DNA from: DATEOR01 sp963841425
GTDB lineage: Bacteria; Actinomycetota; Thermoleophilia; Gaiellales; Gaiellaceae
Length of the DNA stretch: 64,000 bases
Assembly: GCA_963841425.1 (NCBI GenBank)
Contig: CAWJCL010000005.1
Span: forward strand, 124,001-188,000
Direction: 5' to 3'
Below are positions 7,541-16,001 of this stretch, piece after piece. The position numbers and the translations under genes were made by a program. Numbering within the stretch: the first letter of the stretch is position 1; every line of letters starts with the position of its first letter. The notes under the pieces were generated by a model. That model was given only the letters and a program-made list of their open reading frames with translations, did no database searches and was not told where the DNA came from.

Positions 7541-7627
7541 ATGGCCAGCTGGACGATTCCCGTCGAGCCTCGGAGCCGCTCGCTCTGGTCGCGCCTCCGC
7601 GCCCTTCTGTTTCGGCCGCCAGCCTGA
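7541..7627 (+). CDS. Possible 28-residue small protein
   Basis: A short frame between dnaB and purA, starting ATG 7541 and ending TGA 7627 (starts MASWTIPVEPRSRS, ends RALLFRPPA). It is basic, with two Trp, and has no similarity I recognise. No clear ribosome site. The rest of the 165-base gap shows no RNA gene or strong promoter. Low confidence that it is translated. Confidence 0.15.
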   Translation: MASWTIPVEPRSRSLWSRLRALLFRPPA

Positions 7628-7647
7628 GAGAGTTCTAAGCTCCAGCC

Positions 7648-8913
7648 GTGCCCGCCACCGTGATCGTCGGCGCGCAATGGGGCGACGAGGGCAAAGGCAA
7701 GATCGTCGACCTGCTCGCCCAGAGCTCCGAGCTCGTCTGCCGCTACCAGGGAGGCCCGAACGCGGGCCACACGATCGTCTCGGGCGGCGAGACGTTCAAG
7801 CTCCACCACGTCCCGTCCGGAATCCTCTACGAGGGCAAGATCTCCGTCATCGGAGCCGGGTGCGTCGTCGACCCGCAGCTCCTGGTCGAGGAGCTCGACG
7901 CGCTCGAAGCGCGCGGCATCTCGACCGGAGGCCTCCGCCTCTCCGGCAACGCGCACCTGATCATGCCGTGGCACGTGGCGAGCGACTCGGCGAGCGAGCG
8001 GCGCCTCGGGCGGCTGCAGATCGGGACGACGCGGCGCGGGATCGGCCCCGCCTACGCGGACAAGGCTGCGCGGCTCGGCATCCGCGTCCAGGACGTCCTC
8101 GACCCGAAAATCCTGCGGCAGAAGTTCGAGACCGCACTCGCGGAGAAGAACCGCCTCCTCGACGAGCCGCTCGAGGCGGGCGACCTCGCCGACCGGATGG
8201 AGGAGTGCGCCGCGCGGCTACGGCCGTACGTCGCCGACACCTCGCTTCTCGTCGAGCGAGCCTTGAAAGCAGGCCAGAAAGTCCTGCTCGAAGGGGCCCA
8301 GGGAACCCTCCTCGACCTCGACCACGGCACCTATCCCTTCGTGACCTCGTCGAATCCGGTCGCCGGCGCAGCCGCGACGGGAATCGGCATCGGCCCGACG
8401 AGAATCGAGAGCGTCATCGGTGTCGCCAAGGCGTACGTCACGCGCGTGGGCGAGGGGCCTTTCCCGACCGAGATCGAAGGCCCCGACCAGACGCGCGTCC
8501 GCGAGCTCGGCGAGGAGTACGGGACGACGACCGGGCGCGAGCGCCGCTGCGGCTGGCTCGACCTCGTCGGGCTGCGCTTCGCAGCGCGCGTGAACGGCAT
8601 GACCTCGCTCGCGCTGACGAAGCTCGATGTCCTCTCCGCCTTCGGCGAGATCCCCGTCTGCGTGCGGTACAAGCTGCCCGACGGCTCAGAGACCGACGAG
8701 TTTCCGGCGCACCAGAGCGACTTCCATCACGCCCAGCCGGTCTACGAGGTGCTCCCCGGCTGGGAGGAGCCGCTCGACGGCTCGCTCCCGCCGAACGCCC
8801 AGCGCTACGTTGACTTCGTCGAGGGCGCGCTCGAGCTCGAGGTGTCCATGATCGGCATCGGCGCAGATCGCGAGCAGGTGGTCACGCCGCATGGCCTCGC
8901 CGGAATCTCCTGA
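7648..8913 (+). CDS. purA: Adenylosuccinate synthetase
   Basis: 421 residues. It has the P-loop-like WGDEGKGK with catalytic Asp13 and GGPNAGHT with catalytic His41, plus TTRRGIGPAYADKA and GTTTGRERRCGWLD. These are all family signatures. It makes adenylosuccinate from IMP, aspartate and GTP, the first committed step to AMP. Start GTG 7648. Length fits the family (about 420-430). Single gene facing the convergent usp operon. Confidence 0.97.
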   Translation: MPATVIVGAQWGDEGKGKIVDLLAQSSELVCRYQGGPNAGHTIVSGGETFKLHHVPSGILYEGKISVIGAGCVVDPQLLVEELDALEARGISTGGLRLSGNAHLIMPWHVASDSASERRLGRLQIGTTRRGIGPAYADKAARLGIRVQDVLDPKILRQKFETALAEKNRLLDEPLEAGDLADRMEECAARLRPYVADTSLLVERALKAGQKVLLEGAQGTLLDLDHGTYPFVTSSNPVAGAAATGIGIGPTRIESVIGVAKAYVTRVGEGPFPTEIEGPDQTRVRELGEEYGTTTGRERRCGWLDLVGLRFAARVNGMTSLALTKLDVLSAFGEIPVCVRYKLPDGSETDEFPAHQSDFHHAQPVYEVLPGWEEPLDGSLPPNAQRYVDFVEGALELEVSMIGIGADREQVVTPHGLAGIS

Positions 8914-8926
8914 CGCGGAGAGGTGC

Positions 8927-9361
8927 TCAGGCGACCGGTTCGTGCTTCACCGACGCGCTCTTGCCGACGACGAGCACGGGCACCGGCATCTCCGCGACGA
9001 GCCGCCGGCTGACGCTGCCCATGACGAGCTCCCCGAGGGGGCCGAGCTCGCGAGATCCCACGAGGGCGAGGTCGTATCCCTCGCCGGCCTCTTTGCAGAG
9101 CTCCTCGACGGGATCGCCGTACAGGATCTTCATCTCAGCCTCGACGCCGCGCTCACGCAAATACTCATGGGCTTTGGCGACGTCGAGATGTCCGTGGGGC
9201 GCCAGCCAGCGGTGGCCGCCGGCCTTCGACGCTCGTACCTCCTTCTCAGGCACGACACTGACGATCGTGATGGTCGCGGATCTCGAGCGTCCGAGCTCGG
9301 CCGCCTGGTCGAGCGCCTTACCCGACCGGTCGAATCCGTCGTATGCGAGCAGGATGCGCAT
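8927..9361 (-). CDS. Universal stress protein (UspA family)
   Basis: 144 residues with the Usp fold: ILLAYDGFDRSGKAL at the N terminus, DLALVGSRELGPLGELVMGSVS near residues 97-117, and VPVLVVG at the end. The G-x2-G-x9-G-S/T ATP-binding pattern is approximately present in that C-terminal loop, so it is probably an ATP-binding Usp. It lies 12 bases downstream of a small membrane protein gene on the same strand and probably forms a two-gene operon with it. Confidence 0.88.
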   Translation of the reverse strand: MRILLAYDGFDRSGKALDQAAELGRSRSATITIVSVVPEKEVRASKAGGHRWLAPHGHLDVAKAHEYLRERGVEAEMKILYGDPVEELCKEAGEGYDLALVGSRELGPLGELVMGSVSRRLVAEMPVPVLVVGKSASVKHEPVA

Positions 9362-9373
9362 CGCTCTCCTTTC

Positions 9374-9490
9374 TCATGCGTGGGGCCGCTGGTGCCTGGC
9401 TGCATCCATCCATTTGACCAGGATGAAGCCGACGAGGACGATTCCTCCGAAGAAGATCGCATACGCGAGGATCGTTCCAATCCATTCCAT
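9374..9490 (-). CDS. Small single-pass membrane protein (38 residues)
   Basis: The start at ATG 9490 is chosen over a longer frame because a strong GGGAGG ribosome site precedes it. The product begins MEWIGTILAYAIFFGG, is one transmembrane helix (residues 4-24) and ends in a basic tail (KWMDAARHQRPHA). Located just before the usp gene, so co-transcription is likely. No known family; it may anchor or signal to the Usp. Confidence 0.6.
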   Translation of the reverse strand: MEWIGTILAYAIFFGGIVLVGFILVKWMDAARHQRPHA

Positions 9491-9561
9491 GGCTAACCTC
9501 CCTTTCAGGAAGGATGGTTCCGGGCAACGCGCGAGGCATCCGCATGTGCGCTGATCCGGCA

Positions 9562-10119
9562 TCAGGGGATCCCCGCATCGGACCCGAGATCAGCCGGCGT
9601 ATTCACGTTCCTGAGCTCGTCCTCCTCGGTCTCCACGACGCGTACCGATAGCTCCTCGAGCGCGCGATAGAGCGCGAGCTCGCCCGCGGCGAGCCGTGCC
9701 TCCAGCACGGGCAGGGCCGCCTTCCTGTACGCGCCCGGAAGCGGTCCGGTCGGCGGCACGGCCGCGTCGTGGCGCCCGACCTCGTCGGCGAGGCGGCGAA
9801 GAAGCTCGGCGGAGACGAGCGGCATGTCGGTCGGCAGGACGACGCAGACGTCTGTCTCGGCGCGGCGAAGCGCGGCGACCAGCCCGACAATGGGGGCCCG
9901 CACCTCGCATCCGTCGTCGACCACGTCGAACGGGAGACCGAGGTCGTCGGCCGCCTTGCCCACGACGAGGACGCGCCCGAAGGCCTCGGCGAGCACGCGA
10001 TGCGCGCGCTCGCCGAGCATTTCCCCCCGAAAACGCGCGAGGGCCTTCGGCGACCCGAAGCGGCGGCTCGCGCCGCCGACGAGCAGGACGCCGGTTACCT
10101 CGTCCCGATCGCGTACCAC
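9562..10119 (-). CDS. mobA: Molybdenum cofactor guanylyltransferase
   Basis: 185 residues. GVLLVGGASRRFGSPKAL at residues 10-27 is the nucleotide-binding loop of MobA, and VVLPTDMPLVS near residues 93-103 carries the metal-binding Asp. The enzyme attaches GMP to molybdopterin to make the bis-MGD form used by formate dehydrogenases. It overlaps the upstream methyltransferase by 25 bases, which supports an operon fdhD-methyltransferase-mobA serving the nearby formate dehydrogenase. Start GTG 10119. Confidence 0.88.
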   Translation of the reverse strand: MVRDRDEVTGVLLVGGASRRFGSPKALARFRGEMLGERAHRVLAEAFGRVLVVGKAADDLGLPFDVVDDGCEVRAPIVGLVAALRRAETDVCVVLPTDMPLVSAELLRRLADEVGRHDAAVPPTGPLPGAYRKAALPVLEARLAAGELALYRALEELSVRVVETEEDELRNVNTPADLGSDAGIP

Positions 10120-10871
10120 GCCCGGGCCCGGAGCTCGAAGGGGCCCTCAGGAGCGCCGAGCCGGCGCCGGTACTCCTCACGCATGGCAGCCTGCGCGTCC
10201 GGCTCGAGCGAGACCGCGAAGTCGCCCGCCGGCCCCACTCCCGCGAGGAACGGGTCCCAGAGGTCGTCGAAGTCCTCGTAGGGGGCGCTGACGACGATCT
10301 CCCCGCCCTCGACGTCGCCGAGGCCCGCCCCGTCCCAAAGCGCCACGAGCTCCTCGAGCTCGCCGAAGCGCATGCGCGTACGCTCGTCGCGGAGGGCAGC
10401 ACCGCGCTCGTCGACGGCGGCGGCCGCCTCCCAGAACGTGGTCAGCATGGTCATCTCGCCCCGGTAATCCCACACCGCCGCGGCCGCCGTGCCTCCGCCG
10501 CGGGTGACCCGCGCCATCTCCGCTGCACCCCGGTCGGGGTCGGTGAGGAAGTTGACGACGAGCTGGGAGAAGACGGCGTCGAAGGAGCCGTCCTCGAAGG
10601 GCAGCTGCTCGGCAGCGACTTGCCTTACGTCCGCGGCCGGAAACCGCTCCTCGAGGGCGGCGACGAACGGTTCGGACGGGTCGACCGCGGCGACGTTCTC
10701 CTCGCCGAGCGTCTCGGCCAGCACTCCGGCGAGCTTCCCGGTGCCCGCACCGACGTCGAGGGCGCGCATCCCAGGGCGCACGCCCGCCTTCTCGGCGAGC
10801 GCGCGTCCGAGCGCGTCGCTGTAGCGCCCGACGAACCGGTCGTACATCTCGGCCGCGACGGCGAAGGTCAT
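10095..10871 (-). CDS. Class I SAM-dependent methyltransferase
   Basis: 258 residues from ATG 10871 (MTFAVAAEMYDRFVG). SAM-binding motif I is LDVGAGTGKLAG (about residues 39-50), followed by VAAVDPSEPFV and the post-motif FEDGSFDAVFSQLVV. It resembles the UbiE/Methyltransf_11 group. The substrate is unknown. Its ATG overlaps the fdhD stop by 4 bases, and its end overlaps mobA, so all three are translated from one message. A longer upstream frame has no support. Confidence 0.85.
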   Translation of the reverse strand: MTFAVAAEMYDRFVGRYSDALGRALAEKAGVRPGMRALDVGAGTGKLAGVLAETLGEENVAAVDPSEPFVAALEERFPAADVRQVAAEQLPFEDGSFDAVFSQLVVNFLTDPDRGAAEMARVTRGGGTAAAAVWDYRGEMTMLTTFWEAAAAVDERGAALRDERTRMRFGELEELVALWDGAGLGDVEGGEIVVSAPYEDFDDLWDPFLAGVGPAGDFAVSLEPDAQAAMREEYRRRLGAPEGPFELRARAWYAIGTR

Positions 10872-11650
10872 CCGATCCTCTGCGGCTCCGAATAGACGTT
10901 GACCCGACCGCCGCGAACGAAGCCGCACAGGGTCACGCCGCGGTCGCGCGCGAGGTCGACGGCGAGCGTGCTCGGCGCCCCGACCGCGACGAGCACCGGG
11001 CAACCAGCGACCGCGGCCTTCTGGACGAGCTCGAACGAGAGACGGCCGCTCACGCAGAGCACCCTGTCCGAGAGCGGCAGGAGCCACTGGCCGAAGGCCC
11101 AGCCGACGACCTTGTCCATGGCGTTGTGCCGGCCCACGTCCTCCCGGACCGCGAGGAGCTCACCGGTGGAGTCGAAGAGGCCGGTCGCGTGCAGCCCGCC
11201 CGTGGCGGCGAAGGTCGGCTGCGCCTCCCGCAGCCGGTCGGGCAGCGTCCCGACGAGCTCGGCCGGGACGACGAGCTCGCTCTCGACCCTGGGCGCTTCC
11301 ACGGCGACGGCCTCGAGCGCGCCCTTGCCGCAGACCCCGCATGAGGACGAGGTGTAGAAGTTTCGCGCCAGGCGGTCAAAGTCGACGTCTCCTGCAACAG
11401 TGACGTCGATCACATTGGCTGCCAAGTCGACCGTCGGGGCGGCGGAAACGGCCGCGATTCCCTCGGAGCGAAGGAAGCCAACAGCCAGTTCCTCGTCGTG
11501 GCCCGGGGTGCGCATGGTCACAGCGACCGGCCTGCCGTCGACCCGGATCTCGAGCGGCTCCTCGACCGCGAGCTCGTCAGGTTCGGTCTCCCGCTCGGGA
11601 AACCGCACGACCTCGACCGAGGATGCGGAGTGCGGGGGAACCTCGTTCAC
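10868..11650 (-). CDS. fdhD: Formate dehydrogenase accessory sulfurtransferase FdhD
   Basis: 260 residues with the FdhD signatures: RTPGHDEELAVGFLRSEG, SSSCGVCGKG carrying the reactive cysteines, REDVGRHNAMDKVVG and SGRLSFELVQKAA. FdhD transfers sulfur to the molybdenum or tungsten cofactor of formate dehydrogenases. Start GTG 11650. It is divergent from the NuoEF-type formate dehydrogenase subunit with almost no intergenic DNA; the shared space holds facing -10-like boxes. Confidence 0.95.
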   Translation of the reverse strand: MNEVPPHSASSVEVVRFPERETEPDELAVEEPLEIRVDGRPVAVTMRTPGHDEELAVGFLRSEGIAAVSAAPTVDLAANVIDVTVAGDVDFDRLARNFYTSSSCGVCGKGALEAVAVEAPRVESELVVPAELVGTLPDRLREAQPTFAATGGLHATGLFDSTGELLAVREDVGRHNAMDKVVGWAFGQWLLPLSDRVLCVSGRLSFELVQKAAVAGCPVLVAVGAPSTLAVDLARDRGVTLCGFVRGGRVNVYSEPQRIG

Positions 11651-11667
11651 TATGATCGCAAACCATA
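11651..11667. promoter_or_regulatory. Divergent -10-like elements between fdhD and the formate dehydrogenase operon
   Basis: TATGAT (11651-11656) faces right. TATGGT (minus strand, 11667-11662) faces left, and the stretch CTATG...CATAG is an inverted repeat. Each box lies only about 8-12 bp before the corresponding coding start, which would give leaderless messages in both directions. No clear -35 boxes are seen. Confidence 0.4.
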
Positions 11668-13227
11668 GACGTCCTCCGGCTCACCGAGGTTCTTCCCCAG
11701 CTGCCGAAGGAGCGGACACGCCTGCTGGACAACCTCGGGCGCATCCGCCGCGAGGTCGGCCCGCTCACCCCTGAGCTCTCGGACGCGCTCGCCGACTACA
11801 TGAACGTCCGCCGCGGCGAGGTGCACGAAGTCGTGTCCTTCTATTCGTTTCTCGAGGCTCCCGTTGACGCCGTGCGCGTCTGCATCGGCCCGGTCTGCGA
11901 CTGCCTCGGCGCCAGGGACATCCTCGCGCGGGAGCAGGAGCGCGCGAGCGGCGTGCCCGTCCTCGGCGTCGAGTGCCTCGGCCACTGCGACATCGCGCCG
12001 GTCCTCATGCGCGGCGACGTCGTCGAGCCCGAGGTGACGAGGCGGACGAACGCGGGCTCCTCGCTCGGCCTCGAGCAGGCCGACCAGACCCTCGCCGACT
12101 ACGAGGCGCGCGGCGGACTTTCGGTTCTTCGCAACCTGCCGCCCAGGGAGAGGATCGTCGAGGAGCTCAAGGCCTCCGGCCTCTCCGGCTACGGAGGCGC
12201 GGGCTTCCCGACAGGCCTCAAGTGGGAGGCGGTCGCGAAGGAGCCGGCTCCGCGCTACGTCGTCGTCAACGCGGACGAAGGCGAGCCGGGGACGATCAAG
12301 GACCGCTACGTGATGGAGCTGCGCCCGCACCTCATGCTCGAGGGCACGCTCATCGCCATGGACTTCGCGGAGGCGACCGAGGGCTTCATCTATCTGCGAG
12401 AGGAGTACGCGACCGCCCGCGACCGCCTCGAGCAGGCGCGCGACGAATTCCGCGCTGCGGGACTCCTCGACGGCCGCTCCCTCGAGCTCGTCATCGGCGC
12501 CGGTGCCTACATCTGCGGTGAGGAAACCGCCATGCTCGAGTCGATGGAGGGCCGCCGCGGAATGCCGCGCCTGAAGCCGCCCTTCCCGAGCCAGGTCGGC
12601 TACCTCGGCCGCCCCACGCTGATCAACAACGTCGAGACCCTGGCACACATCCCGGCGATCCTCGAGGGCGGAGGCGAGGCCTGGCCGCAGGTCCGCCTGT
12701 GGTCGGTGACCGGCGCCGTGCAGGCGCCGGGGTGCTACGAGGCGCCGCTCGACGTCACGCCGAGGCAGCTGATCGACGAGTACGCGGGTGGCGCCACCGA
12801 CGAGATCGGCGCGGTCGTCCCCGGCGGCGCGGCGAGCGGGATCCTGCCGCCCGCGGCGCTCGACGTGCCGCTCACTCGCGAGAGCCTGCGGGAATGGAAT
12901 GCCGGCCCCGGCTCGGCCGCCGTGCAGGTCTTCCCGGCGAGCTATTCGCCCCTGCGCCTCCTCGCCGAGACCATGCGCTTCTTCGCCGAGGAGTCCTGCC
13001 AGAAGTGCACGCCCTGCCGGATCGGCAACCGCGGCATGCACCACCTCGTCGAGGAGCTCGCGAACGGCGAGGCGGTGATGACGCGCGAGCAGGCCGAGGA
13101 GTGGCTCGACGCCATGGCCGCCACCTCGATCTGCGGCCTCGGCCAGGGCGCGCCCTTCCCGATGCGGAACGCGTTCAAGCACTGGCCCGAGCTCTTCGAG
13201 CCCCTGGGGGAGGCCGCACTAAGATGA
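11665..13227 (+). CDS. NAD-dependent formate dehydrogenase, fused NuoE/NuoF-type subunit
   Basis: About 520 residues. N-terminal NuoE/FdsG-like [2Fe-2S] thioredoxin fold has VCIGPVCDCLG and VECLGHCD cysteines. The NuoF/FdsB part follows, with FMN/NAD loop GYGGAGFPTGLKW, NADEGEPGTIKDRYV, GAYICGEETAM, and a C-terminal 4Fe-4S SCQKCTPCR motif. It delivers electrons from the catalytic subunit to NAD+. The first ATG is at 11800, but the frame upstream encodes the conserved helical start (LPKERTRLLDNLGRIRREVG) with no ATG/GTG/TTG; the frame opens after a TGA at 11653. ATA 11665 (leaderless) or CTG 11722 (AAGGAG 9 bases before) are candidates. Overlaps the next gene by 4 bases. Confidence 0.85.
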   Translation: MDVLRLTEVLPQLPKERTRLLDNLGRIRREVGPLTPELSDALADYMNVRRGEVHEVVSFYSFLEAPVDAVRVCIGPVCDCLGARDILAREQERASGVPVLGVECLGHCDIAPVLMRGDVVEPEVTRRTNAGSSLGLEQADQTLADYEARGGLSVLRNLPPRERIVEELKASGLSGYGGAGFPTGLKWEAVAKEPAPRYVVVNADEGEPGTIKDRYVMELRPHLMLEGTLIAMDFAEATEGFIYLREEYATARDRLEQARDEFRAAGLLDGRSLELVIGAGAYICGEETAMLESMEGRRGMPRLKPPFPSQVGYLGRPTLINNVETLAHIPAILEGGGEAWPQVRLWSVTGAVQAPGCYEAPLDVTPRQLIDEYAGGATDEIGAVVPGGAASGILPPAALDVPLTRESLREWNAGPGSAAVQVFPASYSPLRLLAETMRFFAEESCQKCTPCRIGNRGMHHLVEELANGEAVMTREQAEEWLDAMAATSICGLGQGAPFPMRNAFKHWPELFEPLGEAALR

Positions 13228-15950
13228 GCTCGATGGTGCGCTTCACGCTCGACGGCCGCGAGGCGAGCGCCCCCGAGGGCGAGCTCCTCGTCCACGCGGC
13301 GGCACGCCACGGCGTCTTCATCCCCACCCTCTGCCACGACGACAAGCTCGATCCCTACGGCGGCTGCCGCCTCTGCGTCGTCGGCGTCGAGGGCTCGCCG
13401 CGGCCACTCCCCGCCTGCGCGACGCGTGTGACGGAGGGCATGGCCGTCTCGACGAACTCCTCGGTCCCGGCGTACAGGAAGACGCTGACCGAGATGCTTC
13501 TCGCCGAGCACCTCGACCCGGATCCGGGCGGGCGCCCAAACGAGCTCACCGACCTCGCGAACGAGCTCGATGCGGAGGCGCCGTTCGTCCTCCCTGACGC
13601 CAAGCGCAAGGACTACGAAGACAGAAACCGCCTCATGGGCTACACGCCCGACGCGTGCATCCTCTGCAACCGCTGCGTGCGCTACACGCAGGAGGTCATG
13701 CAGTGCTCGGCGCTCTCGCTCGAGGGCCGCGGCCCACACGCGCGTATCGTCCCGACCTGGGAGCGCTCGTGGCTCGATACCGAGTGCGAGCTCTGCGGCG
13801 GCTGTCTCTCCGTGTGCCCCACCGGCGCGATCTTCGAGAAGTTCCTCGAAGGGACGGAGCAGCCCGAGCGCGAGCTCGTGAAGACCAAGACGACGTGCAC
13901 GTTCTGCGGCGTCGGCTGCCAGCTCGACCTGAACGTCGACCCCGGGACGAACCGGATCGTCAAGGTCACCTCCGAGCCGCACTACGTCTCGAACGAGGGC
14001 AACCTCTGCGTGAAGGGCCGCTTCGCCTTCAACTTCGTCCACCACCCGGACCGGCTGACGAAGCCGATGGTGCGCGGAGAGGACGGCGAGCTCCACGAGA
14101 CGAGCTGGGACGACGCGCTTCAGGCCGCGGCCGACGGCCTCAACCGCGTCAAGGCCGAGCACGGCCCACAGACGATCGGCTTCCTCGCCTCCGCGCGCCT
14201 GACCATGGAGGAGAACTTCCTCATCCAGAAGCTCGCGCGCTCGGTGATCGGGACGAACTCGATCCACAGCTGCGAAGCGACCTGACACGCTCCGACTCTT
14301 TACGGCCTGGTCAGGTCGTTGGGCAGAGGAGCTACCACCAACTCGATCCCGGAGATCGAGAACACCCGCTTCATCCTCGTGATCGGGTCGAACACGACCG
14401 AGGCTCACCCGGTGCTCGCGCTCCGGATGAAGAAGGCGGCCCGCAAGGGCGCCACCCTCGTCGTCGCCGACCCGCGGAAGATCTGGCTGACGAAGCTCGC
14501 CAAGCGCCATCTCCAGCTCCGACCCGGATCGGACGTCTGGCTGATCAACGCGATCATGCACGTCATCCTCAAGGAGGGGCTCCAGAACGAGCAGTACATC
14601 CGCGAGCACACCGAGGACTTCGACGCGGTCGCCGAGGTCGTCTCCCGCTACACCCCCGAGGAGGCCGAGAAGGTCACCGGCGTACCCGCGGCTGACATCG
14701 TCGCGACGGCGCGCGAGTACGCGACCGAGAAGCACGCGGCGATCTTCTACACGCTTGGCATCACCGAGCACGCCTGCGCCGTCGACAACATCTGGTCGCT
14801 CTCGAATCTCGTCCTCATGACCGGCCACCTCGGCTACGAGTCGACGGGCTTGAACGCCCTCCGCGGGCAGAACAACGTCCAGGGCCTGAACGACGCGGGC
14901 GCGAATCCCGCCTACTTCCCTGGCTACCAGCCGGCCGACGAGGGCGACATCCGGCAGAAGTTCTCCGAGGCCTGGGGCGTCGAAGTGCCCGAAACCCCCG
15001 GCTACCGGCTCGACCAGATCATGTCCGGCCTCCACGACGGGCGGACCAAAGCGCTCTATCTCATCGGCGAGAACCCGGCGCAGACCGAGCCGAACGCCCA
15101 CCACGTCGAGGAGGGGCTCGAGCACCTCGACTTCCTCGTCACCCAGGACCTCTTCCTGAACGACATGACCGAGCGGCTCGCCGACGTCGTCTTCCCAGCC
15201 TCGAGCTTCGCCGAGAAGGACGGGACGTTCACGAACACCGAGCGCCGCGTGAACCGTGTCCGCAAGGCGGTCCCGTGTCCCGGCGAGGCGCGCGAGGACT
15301 GGCAGATCGTCGTCGACATGGCGAAGGCCCTCGGCGGCAGCTGGCCCGAGTACCGGACTCCGGAGGACGCCTGGAACGAGTTCGCCGACCTGTCGCCCCT
15401 CTGGACGGGGATTCGCTACGACCGCATCGAGGAGGTGGGCCTGCAGTGGCCGTGCACCGATCGCGACCACCCGGGGACGCCGTTCCTGCACGCGCCGAGC
15501 CCGTCACGGCCGAGCGGCAAGGGCAAGTTTTATCCCGTCGAGTATCAGCCGCCGATCGAGCAGCCCGACTCCGAATACCCCTTCGTCCTCTCGACCGGGC
15601 GCACGCTGTACCACTACAACTCGGCGACGATGACCATGCGCGAGGACGGAGTCGTGCAGAAGCAGGAGGATCCGTTCGTCGAGATGCATCCCGACGACGC
15701 GGTCGCGCTCGGGATCGAGGACGGCGACTGGGTGCGCCTCGTCTCCCGCCGTGGAGAGCTCGAGGCACGCGCCGCGCTCGGCGAGCGCGTCTACCCGGGG
15801 CTCGTCTGGATGGCGCTCCACTTCGCGCAGGCGAAGGTCAATTGGCTCACCCACGACGTCGGCGACCCGCTCATCGGGACGCCGGAGTACAAGACGTCGG
15901 CGGTGCGCGTCGAGCCGGTCGGCTCATCCGTTAGACCAGCTGCCCGCTAG
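13224..15950 (+). CDS. fdhA: Formate dehydrogenase catalytic subunit, selenocysteine-containing
   Basis: One gene of 908 residues read through TGA 14283-14285 as selenocysteine 354. Domains in order: NuoG-type [2Fe-2S] (Cys37, 48, 51, 65), two 4Fe-4S motifs (CILCNRC and CELCGGC near 147-205), the FdhF-type 4Fe-4S domain (CTFCGVGC), and the molybdopterin oxidoreductase domain with the active site reading HSCEAT-U-HAPTLYGL. Homologous formate dehydrogenases have Sec or Cys at this spot, followed by His and then a Gly-rich NSIPEIE region, all present here. A SECIS-like hairpin follows the TGA. Start ATG 13224 overlaps the upstream stop. It oxidises formate to CO2, passing electrons to the NuoEF-like subunit and NAD+. 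Confidence 0.9.
14283..14332 (+). promoter_or_regulatory. SECIS-like hairpin for selenocysteine insertion
   Basis: Starts at the in-frame TGA. An upper stem CGGCCT/AGGTCG (14303-14308 with 14313-14318, one G-U pair) closes a GGTC loop. The lower stem is GCTCC/GGAGC. The loop is 23 bases after the TGA, within the usual bacterial SelB range, and GGUC is the classic bacterial SECIS loop sequence. Confidence 0.85.
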
Positions 15951-16001
15951 GGCAAGCTGGGCCCGCTAGTACCGAACGCCTCGACGTCGTACGATCCCCG
16001 G

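Noticed and set aside
7483..7647. Possible tRNA or structured RNA in the dnaB-purA gap
   Set aside because: No cloverleaf arms or TPsiC-type motif seen.
6007..7974. A 655-residue open frame opposite dnaB
   Set aside because: Shadow of the DnaB codon pattern; no domain seen.
12942..15491. An 849-residue open frame opposite the formate dehydrogenase genes
   Set aside because: Translation is Arg/Leu/Val/Asp rich with no motifs and mirrors the codon pattern of the real genes; typical GC-skewed shadow.
14319..15950. A separate second formate dehydrogenase gene starting TTG 14319
   Set aside because: It starts inside the SECIS-like hairpin and continues the same domain as the upstream part; read through the TGA instead.
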